From contig CM037868.1 of NCBI GenBank assembly GCA_021292105.1, positions 29,171,403 through 29,235,402 of the forward strand: DNA of 64,000 bases. The letters run 5' to 3'. The notes beneath the pieces were generated by a model. That model had not been told where the DNA came from and did not search any database. It was given only the letters and a program-made list of their open reading frames with translations. Shown here piece after piece: positions 21,201 through 28,189 of the stretch; position 1 is the first letter of the stretch; every line of letters starts with the position of its first letter. The translations under genes and the position numbers were made by a program. The stretch is from Anadara kagoshimensis. Taxonomy: Eukaryota; Mollusca; Bivalvia; Arcoida; Arcidae.

Positions 21201-22607
21201 TTACTCATCTTTCTTTTCAGGGTTAACACTAGCTCTCAAAAAATAGAGCCAAAACATGGGCAAGTTTTAAAATTTAAGAGCTAATTTATATGTTAAGAAA
21301 AAAGTAAAACTTAAAGAAACTGAAAGTGACAAAAATGTCTAAAATGTATTTCATCTAATCTGTTGTATAGATTGTTCTTAATTATATAGAATTTATAAAA
21401 CTTGTTTTATTTTTTATTTTTGTGTAAGAGAGAGAAAAAAATCAGTGATTTATGTTTGCCTCATATGGCAATTATAACAATTTTGGAGCCAAAACTATTA
21501 GCAGAAAGCCATTTTTGGAACCAGAAATTATTGAAAATATCAATGGCTGAATTGGCAAATTATATGGCAAATCTAACCTTCATTTCACTATACTTAACTT
21601 GCAAATGATAAATAAATAACTACTTAATTCAGTAATAAATACATATACAAGAAGACTCTCCTCCTGAACTCTGTAAAACAATTTCTATTTCTACAGGAAA
21701 ACCGACAATCAGAATATATGATACTTTCTGCATTATTATAATACAGTTTAGCTACATGTATTTCATAATTATAGATACTAAGGATTTCTCTGACCAAAAC
21801 CACTAAATTTGCTAGCTAGCGGACGACATTGACACTGGTTGGGGGTGAATACACTGGTGTGGGGTGGGGTGGGGTGGGGGTGAATACACTGGTGGTGGTG
21901 GGGGTATGAATACATTTGTGAGGTTGAATAGACTGGTGGGGGTTTAACTACTGTTTTCATCATTACTTACCTGACTTCACCATTTTTACTTGTATAACTA
22001 CTCAGATAAAATCCAGATAATTTTTTCACCAATTCAGCTTCAAATTTGATCACCATTTCATACTCTTTATCTATTTTCATGTTTTGGTCAACCTGTATAT
22101 ACAACTGGTTGTATTTTACAAATTCCAACACTTTAACAACCTTCAAGTTTATATTTGATTTTTCTAATTTGACTTGTATTTTATCATTATCACTCGTCAG
22201 TTTCATATTCTTTATATGTAAAATTATCTTGTCAGTTTCTTTCAAAATTTTAAGTTTTATTTTAACATTTCCACTAAATATTCTCTGTGATATGTTTGGA
22301 TGTAAAAATATATCGTATGACAATGGACTGATGTCTTCTGGTAATCGGATATCCTTCCATGGAAAAGGTTCACCATTTGTTGCCACATAACTGACAGTAG
22401 TCTGTTGTATAGGGGAAACTGTTGTGACCTCTGGCTCACAATTAGAACTGGTTCCTTTCTGTGTTAGGGTTGCCACTAAAACAACAATTAATATGACAAT
22501 TGCCATGGCAACAATAATGGCTGTGGCTCTCCCCTTACTACAAATCAGGAGTTTACATCTGTATAATAAGGACGGCTCATACACTGACTTTCTGTTAAGA
22601 TTTTCCC
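478..22607 (-). CDS. M1 zinc aminopeptidase, aminopeptidase N-like (multi-exon, 3' end beyond window)
   Basis: This host gene is split over seven well-supported exons: 22607-21971, 20417-20141, 5333-5213, 3851-3697, 3120-2995, 1292-1158 and 609-478. All introns are GT/AG and every junction keeps phase. The product should be a type II membrane ectoenzyme that removes N-terminal residues from peptides. In order it shows a basic cytosolic tail, one hydrophobic segment, a Ser/Thr stalk, the N-terminal beta domain (PCFDEP), the exopeptidase motif GAMEN, zinc site HELAH followed 18 residues later by Glu in WLNEGF, and catalytic Tyr in ISYSK. That set is diagnostic of peptidase family M1. The aminopeptidase N versus glutamyl aminopeptidase subtype is unresolved. 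No C-terminal (ERAP1_C-like) domain is present because the gene runs past position 1. Very long repeat-filled introns (5334-20140, and upstream of 22607) are unusual. The 5' end is uncertain; see the candidate upstream exons. Confidence 0.95.
610..860. repeat. Degenerate intronic tandem repeat with 'aagtcacatgatcaaagga'
   Basis: Several imperfect copies of a unit containing 'tgtgtaaaataagtcac', 'atgatcaaaggaccct' and 'catccatacaaaacattc' run from about 618 to 855 in the intron between exons 478-609 and 1158-1292. Confidence 0.6.
1158..1292 (-). CDS. Aminopeptidase exon with catalytic tyrosine (ISYSK)
   Basis: The acceptor gattatttcag ends at 1293 and the donor AAG|gtatgt starts at 1157. The exon encodes 45 residues, with SSHPIDV and then [12 protein letters not shown]. 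These match the M1 'ASSHP...FDAISYSKG' stretch that carries the transition-state-stabilising Tyr. Both ends are in phase 0. Confidence 0.95.
1293..1963. other. Intron sequence, no feature seen
   Basis: Unique-looking AT-rich intron between exon 1158-1292 and the MITE at 1964. A short open frame at 1716-1904 has no coding character. Confidence 0.5.
1964..2989. mobile_element. MITE-like element with TACTGTAAACCG terminal inverted repeats
   Basis: The left end tactgtaaaccg (1964-1975) is the exact inverse of the right end cggtttacagta (2978-2989). Subterminal 'cgctaaaataaaactg'-type motifs occur in both orientations near each end, which is typical of a non-autonomous DNA transposon. A module at about 2431-2562, with ctatctctcggcagcttttc, is shared with the MITE at 55438-55663. 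The right terminus lies at intron position +6 of the donor after exon 2995-3120. Confidence 0.75.
2995..3120 (-). CDS. Aminopeptidase catalytic exon: third zinc ligand (WLNEGF)
   Basis: The acceptor cttcaattttag ends at 3121 and the donor ATG|gtaatt begins at 2994. The exon gives 42 residues starting [20 protein letters not shown]. The Glu lies exactly 18 residues after the HELAH histidine, as required for the M1 zinc site. Both ends are in phase 0. The donor is not a strong consensus, and from intron position +6 onward it is MITE sequence (element 1964-2989). Confidence 0.96.
3214..3252. repeat. (GT)n microsatellite
   Basis: Uninterrupted GT dinucleotides over about 35 bp in the intron between the two zinc-site exons. 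Confidence 0.95.
3697..3851 (-). CDS. Aminopeptidase catalytic exon: GAMEN and HELAH zinc site
   Basis: The acceptor cattcatttcag ends at 3852 and the donor CAG|gtaaac starts at 3696. The exon encodes 52 residues including [18 protein letters not shown], which binds the substrate N-terminus, and closes on VVAHELAHQ, whose two His are zinc ligands and whose Glu is the general base. It enters in phase 1 and leaves in phase 0. The residue after ITYR is Met, where many M1 enzymes have Glu. I infer nothing functional from this. Confidence 0.97.
3856..3888. repeat. (ATGA)n microsatellite adjoining a splice acceptor
   Basis: Tandem 'aatg' tetranucleotides lie immediately upstream (minus sense) of the acceptor at 3852. 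On the coding strand the polypyrimidine tract is built from 'cattcatt' repeats. Confidence 0.9.
3889..4683. other. Intron sequence
   Basis: AT-rich intron between the minisatellite and exon 3697-3851. Two loosely similar 'ttttgtttggggg' segments occur near 4436 and 4522. Nothing else is recognised. Confidence 0.5.
4684..5254 (-). repeat. 57-bp x 10 minisatellite made from an exon end plus its splice donor
   Basis: Ten near-identical 57-bp units each contain the coding end [13 protein letters not shown], the donor (aag|gtaaga) and 17 bp of intron ending tatcaggct. Two units (about 4752-4813) carry caat|gtaaga instead of caag|gtaaga. Because 57 is divisible by three and no unit has a stop, the frame stays open through the array on the minus strand and also on the plus strand. 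Near-identity of the copies implies recent expansion or ongoing homogenisation. Confidence 0.97.
5213..5333 (-). CDS. Aminopeptidase exon ending in YPLPKQ; 3' end amplified as a minisatellite
   Basis: The acceptor gtttgtag ends at 5334. The exon reads [19 protein letters not shown] and then ends YPLPKQ plus one base, using the donor AAG|gtaaga at 5212. M1 enzymes have this peptide just before the GAMEN exon, and joining to 3851 restores [15 protein letters not shown]. The last 40 bp of exon and the first 17 bp of intron are tandemly repeated downstream, giving ten candidate donors. The most upstream donor yields the canonical protein. Retention through the array would add 19-residue in-frame repeats. 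Confidence 0.93.
5334..7310. other. Start of the 14.8-kb intron
   Basis: AT-rich intron. It contains a MITE-like insert (6091-6230), short poly-G runs near 6650 and 6786, and at about 7200-7300 a segment with 'ataaagaccac' and 'ggtggtccttatagag' that resembles the founder of the following 50-bp array. No exon is seen. Confidence 0.6.
6091..6230. mobile_element. Small MITE with 'tataaagGCCACC' interior
   Basis: The ends acagtccaacctgcc and (inverted) acagtcaagcct pair imperfectly. The interior carries mirrored 'tataaagaccacc' and 'ggtggcctttata' segments. Length is about 140 bp. Confidence 0.55.
7316..8752. repeat. 50-bp minisatellite, about 28 copies
   Basis: The unit carries 'aggtttacctaatggacag', 'atgttctttatatagaggta' and 'gtctatataac'. 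Copies differ by scattered substitutions and one-base indels, with sub-variants (gtcctttatat, gttctttatat, ccatataac, ctgtataac) that alternate and suggest higher-order structure. Each unit is partly self-complementary (tatataga/tctatata). Confidence 0.95.
8756..10030. repeat. 35-bp minisatellite, about 36 copies
   Basis: The unit contains 'aaaaatatcctttggggtct' followed by 'aagccagtacagaac'. Variant units with 'aatcccagcacaaaac' or a short insertion (actgcag) alternate with the main type in the first half. It directly abuts the 50-bp array. Confidence 0.95.
10140..10215 (-). mobile_element. Possible tRNA-derived SINE head
   Basis: On the minus strand a B-box-like 'gtgttcaaacccc' follows a 'tgaccttgtggtcaatg' segment at tRNA-like spacing. 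The similarity is weak, with no clear tail or target duplication. Confidence 0.3.
11398..11632 (-). mobile_element. Diverged SINE copy (same family as 58955-59276)
   Basis: It shares 'atatcaagatgtcaccag', 'gcagaa(a)tttttacctttg' and 'gaacagtcactac' in the same order with the better-preserved copy at 58955-59276. A degenerate inverted B-box (gatggggttccaacc) lies at its right end. Confidence 0.6.
11664..11760. repeat. Short tandem repeat 'aagtagataaggtcaaggtc'
   Basis: Four imperfect 22-26-bp units with 'agtagataatgtcaaggtca' occur in the long intron. Confidence 0.8.
12640..12935. repeat. Minisatellite with 'acacaaattgtgtccaagtc', about 4-5 copies
   Basis: Units of about 60-70 bp carry 'aataaagattgggattgac', 'aagacacaaattgtgtccaa' and 'gtcccgga'. 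The core acacaattgtgt is palindromic. Diverged single units sit upstream at about 12130-12310. Confidence 0.85.
13515..13700 (+). mobile_element. tRNA-derived SINE
   Basis: A tRNA-like head begins near gatgcctaggtgactgagtgg (A-box like) and reaches a good B-box, ttgattcgaatccc, near 13578. It is followed by a unique body (gtgagaaaatttgtcag, ggtggttttcccaggac) and an A-rich stretch at about 13674. A complete folded tRNA is not evident, so I call a SINE rather than a tRNA gene. Confidence 0.6.
13686..13806. repeat. Two-copy direct repeat of about 66 bp
   Basis: 'ggtaaagtaat' plus 'ctgactggggtgtgaaacac' and 'cattcctaccaaccca' occurs twice in tandem, nearly identical. Confidence 0.85.
13810..15240. 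other. Intron sequence without recognised feature
   Basis: AT-rich intron. A duplicated segment, 'ggtgtgttgagttagt' then 'caaatgttt(t/a)tgatctactg', occurs at about 14538 and 14590. No exon is seen. Confidence 0.5.
15247..15640. repeat. 27-30-bp minisatellite 'gtcaaggtcatcaatgttac'
   Basis: About 14 units read 'gtcaaggtcatcaatgttac' plus 'a(a/t)ggcta'. Units with 'aatatgttac' or 'taaaggtcgtc' variants fall in the second half and recur in order, indicating block duplication. Confidence 0.92.
15641..17460. other. Intron sequence without recognised feature
   Basis: AT-rich. Short open frames here have no coding character. At about 16500-16700 there are 'tactgtaaacatattta' and inverse 'tactgcaaaaataaatac' segments, possibly a decayed MITE. 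Confidence 0.45.
17461..17757. repeat. Tandem repeat of a SINE-body segment, about 41-50 bp unit
   Basis: Units contain 'gagatgtcaccagctatagc' and 'aatggcatcttcacttaca'. The 'tatcaa(g/a)atgtcaccagctata' core matches the SINE body at 58980 and 11405, so the array seems to have grown from a SINE fragment. Confidence 0.8.
17812..18905 (+). repeat. G-rich polypurine tract (GGGGAA/GGGAT-type), first block
   Basis: More than 1 kb of almost pure purine on the plus strand, built from 'gggaagggga', 'ggggatggga' and similar words. Frequent runs of three or four G could form quadruplexes, and the strand bias could support triplex DNA. Long proline/serine frames on the minus strand and glycine/arginine frames on the plus strand are composition artefacts. 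Confidence 0.97.
18929..18987 (-). pseudogene. Partial copy (59 bp) of the aminopeptidase exon 20141-20417
   Basis: It is nearly identical to the last 59 bp of the true exon, including a donor-like gtatgt. It ends abruptly in polypurine sequence, with no acceptor. Confidence 0.9.
18988..19168 (+). repeat. Polypurine tract, second block
   Basis: G-rich purine sequence between two exon fragments. It repeats nearly word for word at 19931-20112. Confidence 0.95.
19197..19384 (-). pseudogene. Partial copy (188 bp) of the aminopeptidase exon 20141-20417
   Basis: It matches the 3' two thirds of the true exon and keeps the donor gtatgg. One T is missing in the run at about 19353 (actttt versus acttttt at the true exon), so it is out of frame, and it has no acceptor. 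It breaks into polypurine sequence after 'ctatagtcag'. Confidence 0.93.
19385..19845 (+). repeat. Polypurine tract, third block
   Basis: Duplicate of 18443-18902, joined directly to the truncated exon copy at 19384. Confidence 0.95.
19872..19930 (-). pseudogene. Second 59-bp copy of the aminopeptidase exon end
   Basis: Counterpart of 18929-18987 in the second 943-bp unit, with donor gtatgg. No acceptor. Confidence 0.9.
19931..20112 (+). repeat. Polypurine tract, fourth block, next to the true exon
   Basis: It ends about 30 bp downstream (in gene sense) of the authentic donor at 20140. Confidence 0.95.
20141..20417 (-). CDS. Aminopeptidase exon with PCFDEP motif
   Basis: The acceptor tatatttag ends at 20418 and the donor CAG|gtatgg begins at 20140. 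The exon encodes about 92 residues from [10 protein letters not shown] through [14 protein letters not shown] to NATTKGNVQ, the standard M1 N-terminal-domain stretch leading to the catalytic domain. It enters in phase 2 and leaves in phase 0. The 3' 188 bp of this exon with its donor is copied at 19197-19384, and shorter pieces are copied at 19872-19930 and 18929-18987. This copy is intact and has the only acceptor, so it is the working exon. Confidence 0.95.
20418..21970. other. Intron between the PCFDEP exon and the membrane-anchor exon
   Basis: AT-rich. Around 21120-21190 the minus strand has a tRNA-like 'gggtttgaatctag' B-box, a possible SINE head. Near 21838-21950 a 'ggggtgaatacactggtg' tandem repeat occurs. 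No exon is seen. Confidence 0.5.
21971..22607 (-). CDS. Aminopeptidase exon: cytosolic tail, membrane anchor, stalk, start of N-terminal domain
   Basis: The exon follows an acceptor-like tract (ttttctttattttgtag) ending at 22608 and ends at a strong donor (CAG|gtaagt) at 21970. It opens with two bases that complete a codon and then [12 protein letters not shown]. About 30 residues later comes a hydrophobic helix ([19 protein letters not shown]), a short Thr-rich stalk, and the M1 entry motif [18 protein letters not shown]. It closes in phase 2 on GEV plus AG. An in-frame ATG at 22629 could be a start, but it lies within the acceptor polypyrimidine tract, so I favour splicing from an upstream exon. 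Confidence 0.9.
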
Positions 22608-23500
22608 CTACAAAATAAAGAAAATTCATTATAAATTAACACATCAAAATACAGATGAAATAGAATGGCAACCAAAATGTGGACAATATTTTTACATTCA
22701 AAATGAGGGTTATTTTACAAGTTAATTTACAAAAACTTTAGAGCCATTTTACAAGTTAACTGGTTTCCAAAATGAGAGTTATTTCACTAGTTTTACATCC
22801 CACAGTGACAAGTTAACTAGTATATTGTATAAGATGGAAACATCTGCTGATATAAACTTTCAGTATCAGGTGTACTTAAGCTGGTTTTAACTTTTCGTAT
22901 TTCCGTATTTGGTGTATGGTGTTACCATATATACAGATCTAAAATGTCACAATCAATACCTCTATATAAACAGTATTAACTTGTCTAGAAAGAGGAACAG
23001 TGTCTTTGTGTACCCATCCCTAACTCTTCTAAATCAACACCATTTTTTTTAATAAATATGGCTACTAGACTGGGGTTGACAGATTGGACTGTGGAACCCA
23101 TAGGTTTACCTAAAAAACCATTTATAAATCAGAAGCCTACAGTATAATATGTGTATCAAAAGTTTACGTAAAAAACGACCATTTATAAATCAGTAGCCTA
23201 CAGTTGACGTCCAGCTGTTGAATAAAAGTTCAGTAAACCTTCTGTCACTTAAATGTGATATAGAGCTTTTTTTTGACCTCAAGTTATATGTGAAAATAAC
23301 ATGCATTAAAAATGTGACAGGGAATATTTTACTTATACCAGGACTCAGTGCTAAGGATTTCAACTTTGATCTCATGTTATCAATACTTGAAGCAGTTGCA
23401 TTGATTATCACATGTATAGATTCAAAGTGCTTGAGAGTTAACCCCTATCATAGAACTGTTCCCAAATAACTCTTCTAGAATTAAAGTATTCTTAAACTAT
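22608..23500. other. Intron or 5' flank upstream of the membrane-anchor exon
   Basis: AT-rich. Short similar segments ('aaaatgagggttattttacaagtta' type) occur at 22697 and 22769, and 'tttataaatcag(a/t)agcctacagt' occurs at 23121 and 23181. No gene is recognised. Confidence 0.5.
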
Positions 23501-23558
23501 CTTTGAACTGTTCTGGATCAGTTCTTAAATGTTAAATTGAAAAAGTTCTCTAGTCTAA

Positions 23559-24028
23559 GAACTGTTCCAGAACAAACACTTCAGGAACTGTTCCAGAACA
23601 AACACTTCAGGAACTGTTCCAGAACAAACACTTCAGGAACTGTTCCAGAACAAACACTTCAGGAACTGTTCCAGAACAAACACTTCAGGAACTGTTCCAG
23701 AACAAACACTTCAGGAACTGTTCCAGAACAAACACTTCAGGAACTGTTCCAGAACAAACACTTCAGGAACTGTTCCAGAACAAACACTTCAGGAACTGTT
23801 CCAGAACAAACACTTCAGGAACTGTTCCAGAACAAACACTTCAGGAACTGTTCCAGAACAAACACTTCAGGAACTGTTCCAGAACAAACACTTCAGGAAC
23901 TGTTCCAGAACAAACACTTCAGGAACTGTTCCAGAACAAACACTTCAGGAACTGTTCCAGAACATACACTTCAGGAACTGTTCCAGAACATACACTTCAG
24001 GAACTGTTCCAGAACAAACACTTCAGGA
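23559..24028. repeat. 26-bp x 18 minisatellite with heat-shock-element-like core
   Basis: Eighteen nearly identical units read 'aactgttccagaacaaacac' plus 'ttcagg'. Each has TTCCAGAA, an exact TTCnnGAA inverted pentamer pair, preceded by GGAAC one base off the ideal HSE spacing. Two units near the 3' end read 'aacataca'. A related 'cttctagaatt' lies just outside at about 23473. The open frames through the array reflect its 78-bp (3 x 26) cycle and do not indicate a gene. Confidence 0.95.
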
Positions 24029-24860
24029 ATCAAAATCAAGACCTTACATCAAGTCATAACTTGACAATCAGACCTTAACTTATATCATCCATAATCCAAA
24101 ATCACAAAATTTGAAATCTTTTATATTTTTCAAAACTAAAGAAGTCAGGATATCATTTTAAATATAACTTATGGCTTGTGATATCTGTAAAGTTTTGTTA
24201 AAATGTTCTTTTGTAGTCCCATAAAAGATTGTCAAACTTTCGAAAGGAATATATCTTTGTTAAGGGATGAAATGTGTAATTATAACACTGTGGGTCAGTA
24301 GGGTATTTGATGTAAGTGAATTTGATTGGATCACACTACAGCAATCTGGCTGGACATACCAGTACTTATCAATACAATACATGTATTGCCAATTATTTTC
24401 TTTGTAGATGATGTGATGTGCTTAACATAACATCAATATCAGTTTTCAATCATTAGTGAATAGTGACTTTTACTTCATGATTCGGCATATATAATTATAA
24501 GATTTTATGTACATTTCTAAAATCATTTTAATAAGAAGTTGATACACTGATTAAGTAGGAACAAAAATGTTCAGATCCACTGATTGGTCTAAAGATCTAA
24601 GTATAGTTTTTGTATGACAGATTTATGTTTTGACAAGGAGAATTATAAGTAAGCTATCATCAATTTAGGGATTTAAATTTGGACAAAAGCATAAATTTTG
24701 TTATAATAACTCTAAATTGATGGTTGCACTGATTCAAATGTATATACAGCTCTGACTGGAGTATTTTACATATATTACTGTTACTAAGACTAATCACATT
24801 GAGTGAAAAGCAGGTTATACATCTTTGTCAAGAATATAGCACTTATATTACCGTAGAAAC
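24029..24860. other. Intron or flank sequence, nothing recognised
   Basis: AT-rich unique sequence with no coding or repeat signal that I can support. Confidence 0.5.
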
Positions 24861-24866
24861 CAATCT

Positions 24867-25262
24867 GTGACAGTGAAATACTCTTTATATCCATAGAAAA
24901 CCAAATAAATTTGAATAAAGATTGATATTTTTCACTTACTTGTACCTAGTCGTAACAGGAAATCTGTATGCGCATCCGTGAATAGGCCAGAATATATCTT
25001 CAAAGGATAAAACATTGACGCTATGGGGATTTAACATGTTGTAAAACCAGACAAATGGCGGATTCTGTTGCATATATGACGTAAAACGTCACCAAGGACA
25101 TCACTTCCAGTGTAAAATTTGCTATTTTCGCCATGTAAAGTCCTCATAACGCCAACATTTTCCTTTCTACAGACATACTTTATGACAATCGCGGATGCGC
25201 ATACAGATTTTCTGTTACGATTTTCTATGGATATAAAGAGTATTTCACTGTCACAAACAGAG
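24867..25262. repeat. Imperfect inverted repeat, about 400 bp
   Basis: Right arm 25190-25262 ('gatgcgcatacagattttct' then 'atggatataaagagtatttc') matches, inverted, two blocks of the left arm (24867-24905 and 24950-24983). The left arm has an extra block of about 45 bp that carries a donor-like caagtaagt. It may be a MITE or a folded-back duplicate. Confidence 0.75.
24940..25015 (-). CDS. Alternative candidate first exon of the aminopeptidase
   Basis: An ATG at 25015, preceded by an in-frame stop, opens a 25-codon frame (MFYPLKIYSGLFTDAHTDFL, continuing to LGT). It ends in phase 1 at CAA|gtaagt, a strong donor that fits the exon at 22607 and gives [11 protein letters not shown]. It lies inside an inverted repeat (24867-25262), so it could be transposon-derived. 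It is an alternative to the exon at 36845, not an addition to it. Confidence 0.3.
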
Positions 25263-25329
25263 TGTTTCATACAGTAGAACATCACAAGCTCTAGGTGAAT
25301 AGTTTGCTTGAAAGAGTTCTTTGGCATGC

Positions 25330-26220
25330 AACATCTATCTTGACACAGGGCACTGGATATAGTAGCTCTTTTTTCTTTCCTTTAACATTCTCATTTTCTC
25401 AAAATCTTTTTTGTTCATAAGAAAATAAAATATTTCATAAACTGCATACAAAAAGTGAAAGCTTCCGACCCTTAAGAAATAGTACAAATCTAAGTATTAT
25501 CGTGTGTGTCTAAATTGCTTTCATCTAATAGTAATGTCACCATTACCGGTTACAATAGATTGTCGGTAGTTGTCATGGCAGCGATCCTAATAATTGATCA
25601 CAAGATTAATAATCAAACTTCGGGTAAAAGTTAACATTCAACTTTCACATTTTCTCAAAATCTGCTTGTTCAAATGATTATTTAACCCAAAATTTAACAA
25701 AATTACAAATTATATATAATATATAAATATATAAATACATAAATACAAATTAACAAGGCAAAAGAAATAATACAAAGTATTTCATGTGAATATTATACAT
25801 TTACTGCCTTTGAGTGACGGAGATATGAACATTTGTTCACCAGCAACAAGTCATATTTCACGAACTCATCGGAGGCAAACTCTAGAATGTCGTGACCAAT
25901 TTTCCATCAATGATGTTATATTATTGTGACATCATGGTGTGTTCCGAAGGGGTGGGATATGATGTTTTCAGAAGAATACACAATGTTTTCTCCACCCTGA
26001 TCACATGATCTAACTATCCAATCAATTACAGATCCTATGGTAGTTTCTAATATGGTATAATAATAGAAATTTTCACATTTTGACACTCAAATGCCAATGC
26101 TACTGCCAAAGTAAAAAATTGTAATTAACTGTTCATAAACAAATCCATTTCATGCCCCAGGAAGTTGATTAGTACCATTTTTACTCTACAGTACTCTACC
26201 ATTCTAAACTAAATTTGGTC
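25330..26220. other. AT-rich sequence, nothing recognised
   Basis: Short (tataaata)-like runs near 25715-25750. No coding signal. Confidence 0.45.
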
Positions 26221-26379
26221 TAAATTGGTCCAGTAGTTTCAGAGGAAAAGATTGTCAAAGAATCTGCTAAATAAAGCGGCCGTTTAAGTCCAATTGGCTG
26301 TAGCCAGATAAAAATAGAAACTGCCAGTAGGTCCAGAGAAATATAGAAACTGCCAGTAGGTCCAGGGAAATATAGAAAT

Positions 26380-27185
26380 GCCAGTAGGTCCAGAGAAATA
26401 TAGAAACTGCCAGTTACAAAAGACAAGTCCGAGACATTACTATGATAAAATGTTATTAAAATCTGTTGAGAAATAAATTTGTTAGAGTGCTGACAGTAAT
26501 ATTTTACTCTAATAAACAAAGGGCAATTACTCTGTCAATTTGTGTGTACCAATTACAAAAACTAATTAGTCTCATATATAAGCATAATACACGATTGTAT
26601 CTAGTTTTATTACATTCTATTGAGGAATAAAGTTGTAAGAGCGCTTTCAGAAATACTGGTACTGCACTCAAATAAACAAAGGGCAATAACTCTGTCAACT
26701 CTTGTCGCCAGTTTCAAGATCTAGTCAAAGAACTCGTCAAATCTGGTTTGCTCATTTCAAAACATGAAGACGTCGGAGATATTGCCATCATAAACCCTTG
26801 TATCAAATTTCATTTTAATTCTGTTGAGAAATAAAGTTTTAGAGTGCCGAGAGAAATATTTCACTCACTCAAACAAACAAACAAAGGGCAATAACTCTTT
26901 CAAATTGGGGTCGCTGATAACAAAACATTACTTTCTCCAAGAATTGGCATGATTAACTTTTGTATCAAGTTTCATTTAATTCTGTTGAAAAAATAAAGTT
27001 TTTAGAGAGCTAACAGAAATATTTCCCTCAAACAAACAAAGGGCAATAACTCTGTATAATGGGAGTTGCCAGTAACAAAACATGAACTTGTCCGAGATAG
27101 TACCATAATTAACCCTTGTATCAAGTTTCATTAAATTCTGTTGAGAAATAAAGTTATTAGAGCGCTGACAAAAAAGCATAACATA
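26380..27185. repeat. Diverged tandem repeat of about 155-205 bp with 'aaacaaagggcaataactctg'
   Basis: Four or five units each carry 'ctgttgagaaataaagtt', 'agagcgctgacagaaat', 'aacaaagggcaataactctg' and 'aaccc ttgtatcaa' motifs. The 'gggcaataactc' anchors start near 26521, 26681, 26886 and 27041. The motif is common in bivalve repetitive DNA. A short array of 'aaactgccagtaggtccaga' sits beside it at about 26326-26412. Confidence 0.85.
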
Positions 27186-27462
27186 CATACACATATATGT
27201 ACAAACCAATTCTTATATCCCCTCCAAACTTCATGTGTGAGGGATAATAAAAAAATAAATAAATAAATAACAAAATTATGACTTATTTTATAAGCACCTC
27301 TATCTGGATAAGCTGACTTGTTGTAAAAGGATGCTGACTACTGTATGTGTATATATAAAGTTACTAAACACTCGTCATTAGTATCCTGTATAGCTGGTAA
27401 ACAGATGTTGTCAGTGAGATAAATACTCTTTTTTACGTCACAAAAAAGATCAATATTTTTGG

Positions 27463-27800
27463 ATACAGTACAGACCTGTCAAAAATTTAACACTAAGCTA
27501 ACAAATCAGTGCCAAACTGACAGTTCAATTCAACCCCTCGTTAGCTATAATAGCTTAAATAGCTTAAACTCATGTGTTCAAATTTTTCTCAGTTTTGCCA
27601 TTTATTACCTTTTTGCGGATTCTGAAACTTGCCATCGAGAATATATATTATGTATTTTACATGTACAAAGTTTTACAGAAAGGTTTTTGGCAGCTGCTAT
27701 ATATCTCTCAAAAACTTATCTCAACCACTTGGTAGCTGAACTTTAACTGCTTTTTGTTAGTCATTGTTAAACTTTCAACAGGTATGTACTTTATATAAAT
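27463..27800. mobile_element. MITE, diverged copy of the 55438-55663 family
   Basis: The left end 'tacagtacagacctgtcaaa' then 'tttaacactaagctaac' pairs with the right end 'gttaaactttcaacagg' followed by tatgtact. It has the same terminal sequence as the 55-kb copy, with a longer diverged interior. Confidence 0.75.
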
Positions 27801-28189
27801 CTTTGTAACAGAATTCTACTGTTTAATATTATTAATTTTTCAGTAGCTAGTTCCAGAAGAATTATTTTGATCTCAAGTATATGCATGTTACACGTAGATT
27901 TGTACAAGTATTTCAGGCCTGCATTGTTCTAAAAAATGCTGATACATCACTGACTGGTATAAGCACATTGGACCACAAGGTCTGTGCAGTGTGCTACACT
28001 TCAAATTTACCCCAAATTCCACACCACAATGACCCCGCCATAACACTTGACTACAAATGTTACTGCTGAACAGATAGTAGTTAATGGCTTCCCAATAATT
28101 TGTCTTACATAGTATCCCATCATTATTTGTCATAAAAACAAATTGTTGTTCCACAGGTACTAGAAAACAGCACTCCATTTCTGGCAGTT

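Noticed and set aside
23537-24064. 175-codon frame with NCSRTNTSG-type repeats
   Set aside because: It is a 26-bp array read in three registers. It lacks coding features.
25031-25327. 98-codon minus-strand frame (MPKNSFKQTIHLELV...)
   Set aside because: It largely overlaps the right arm of an inverted repeat and has no recognised domain.
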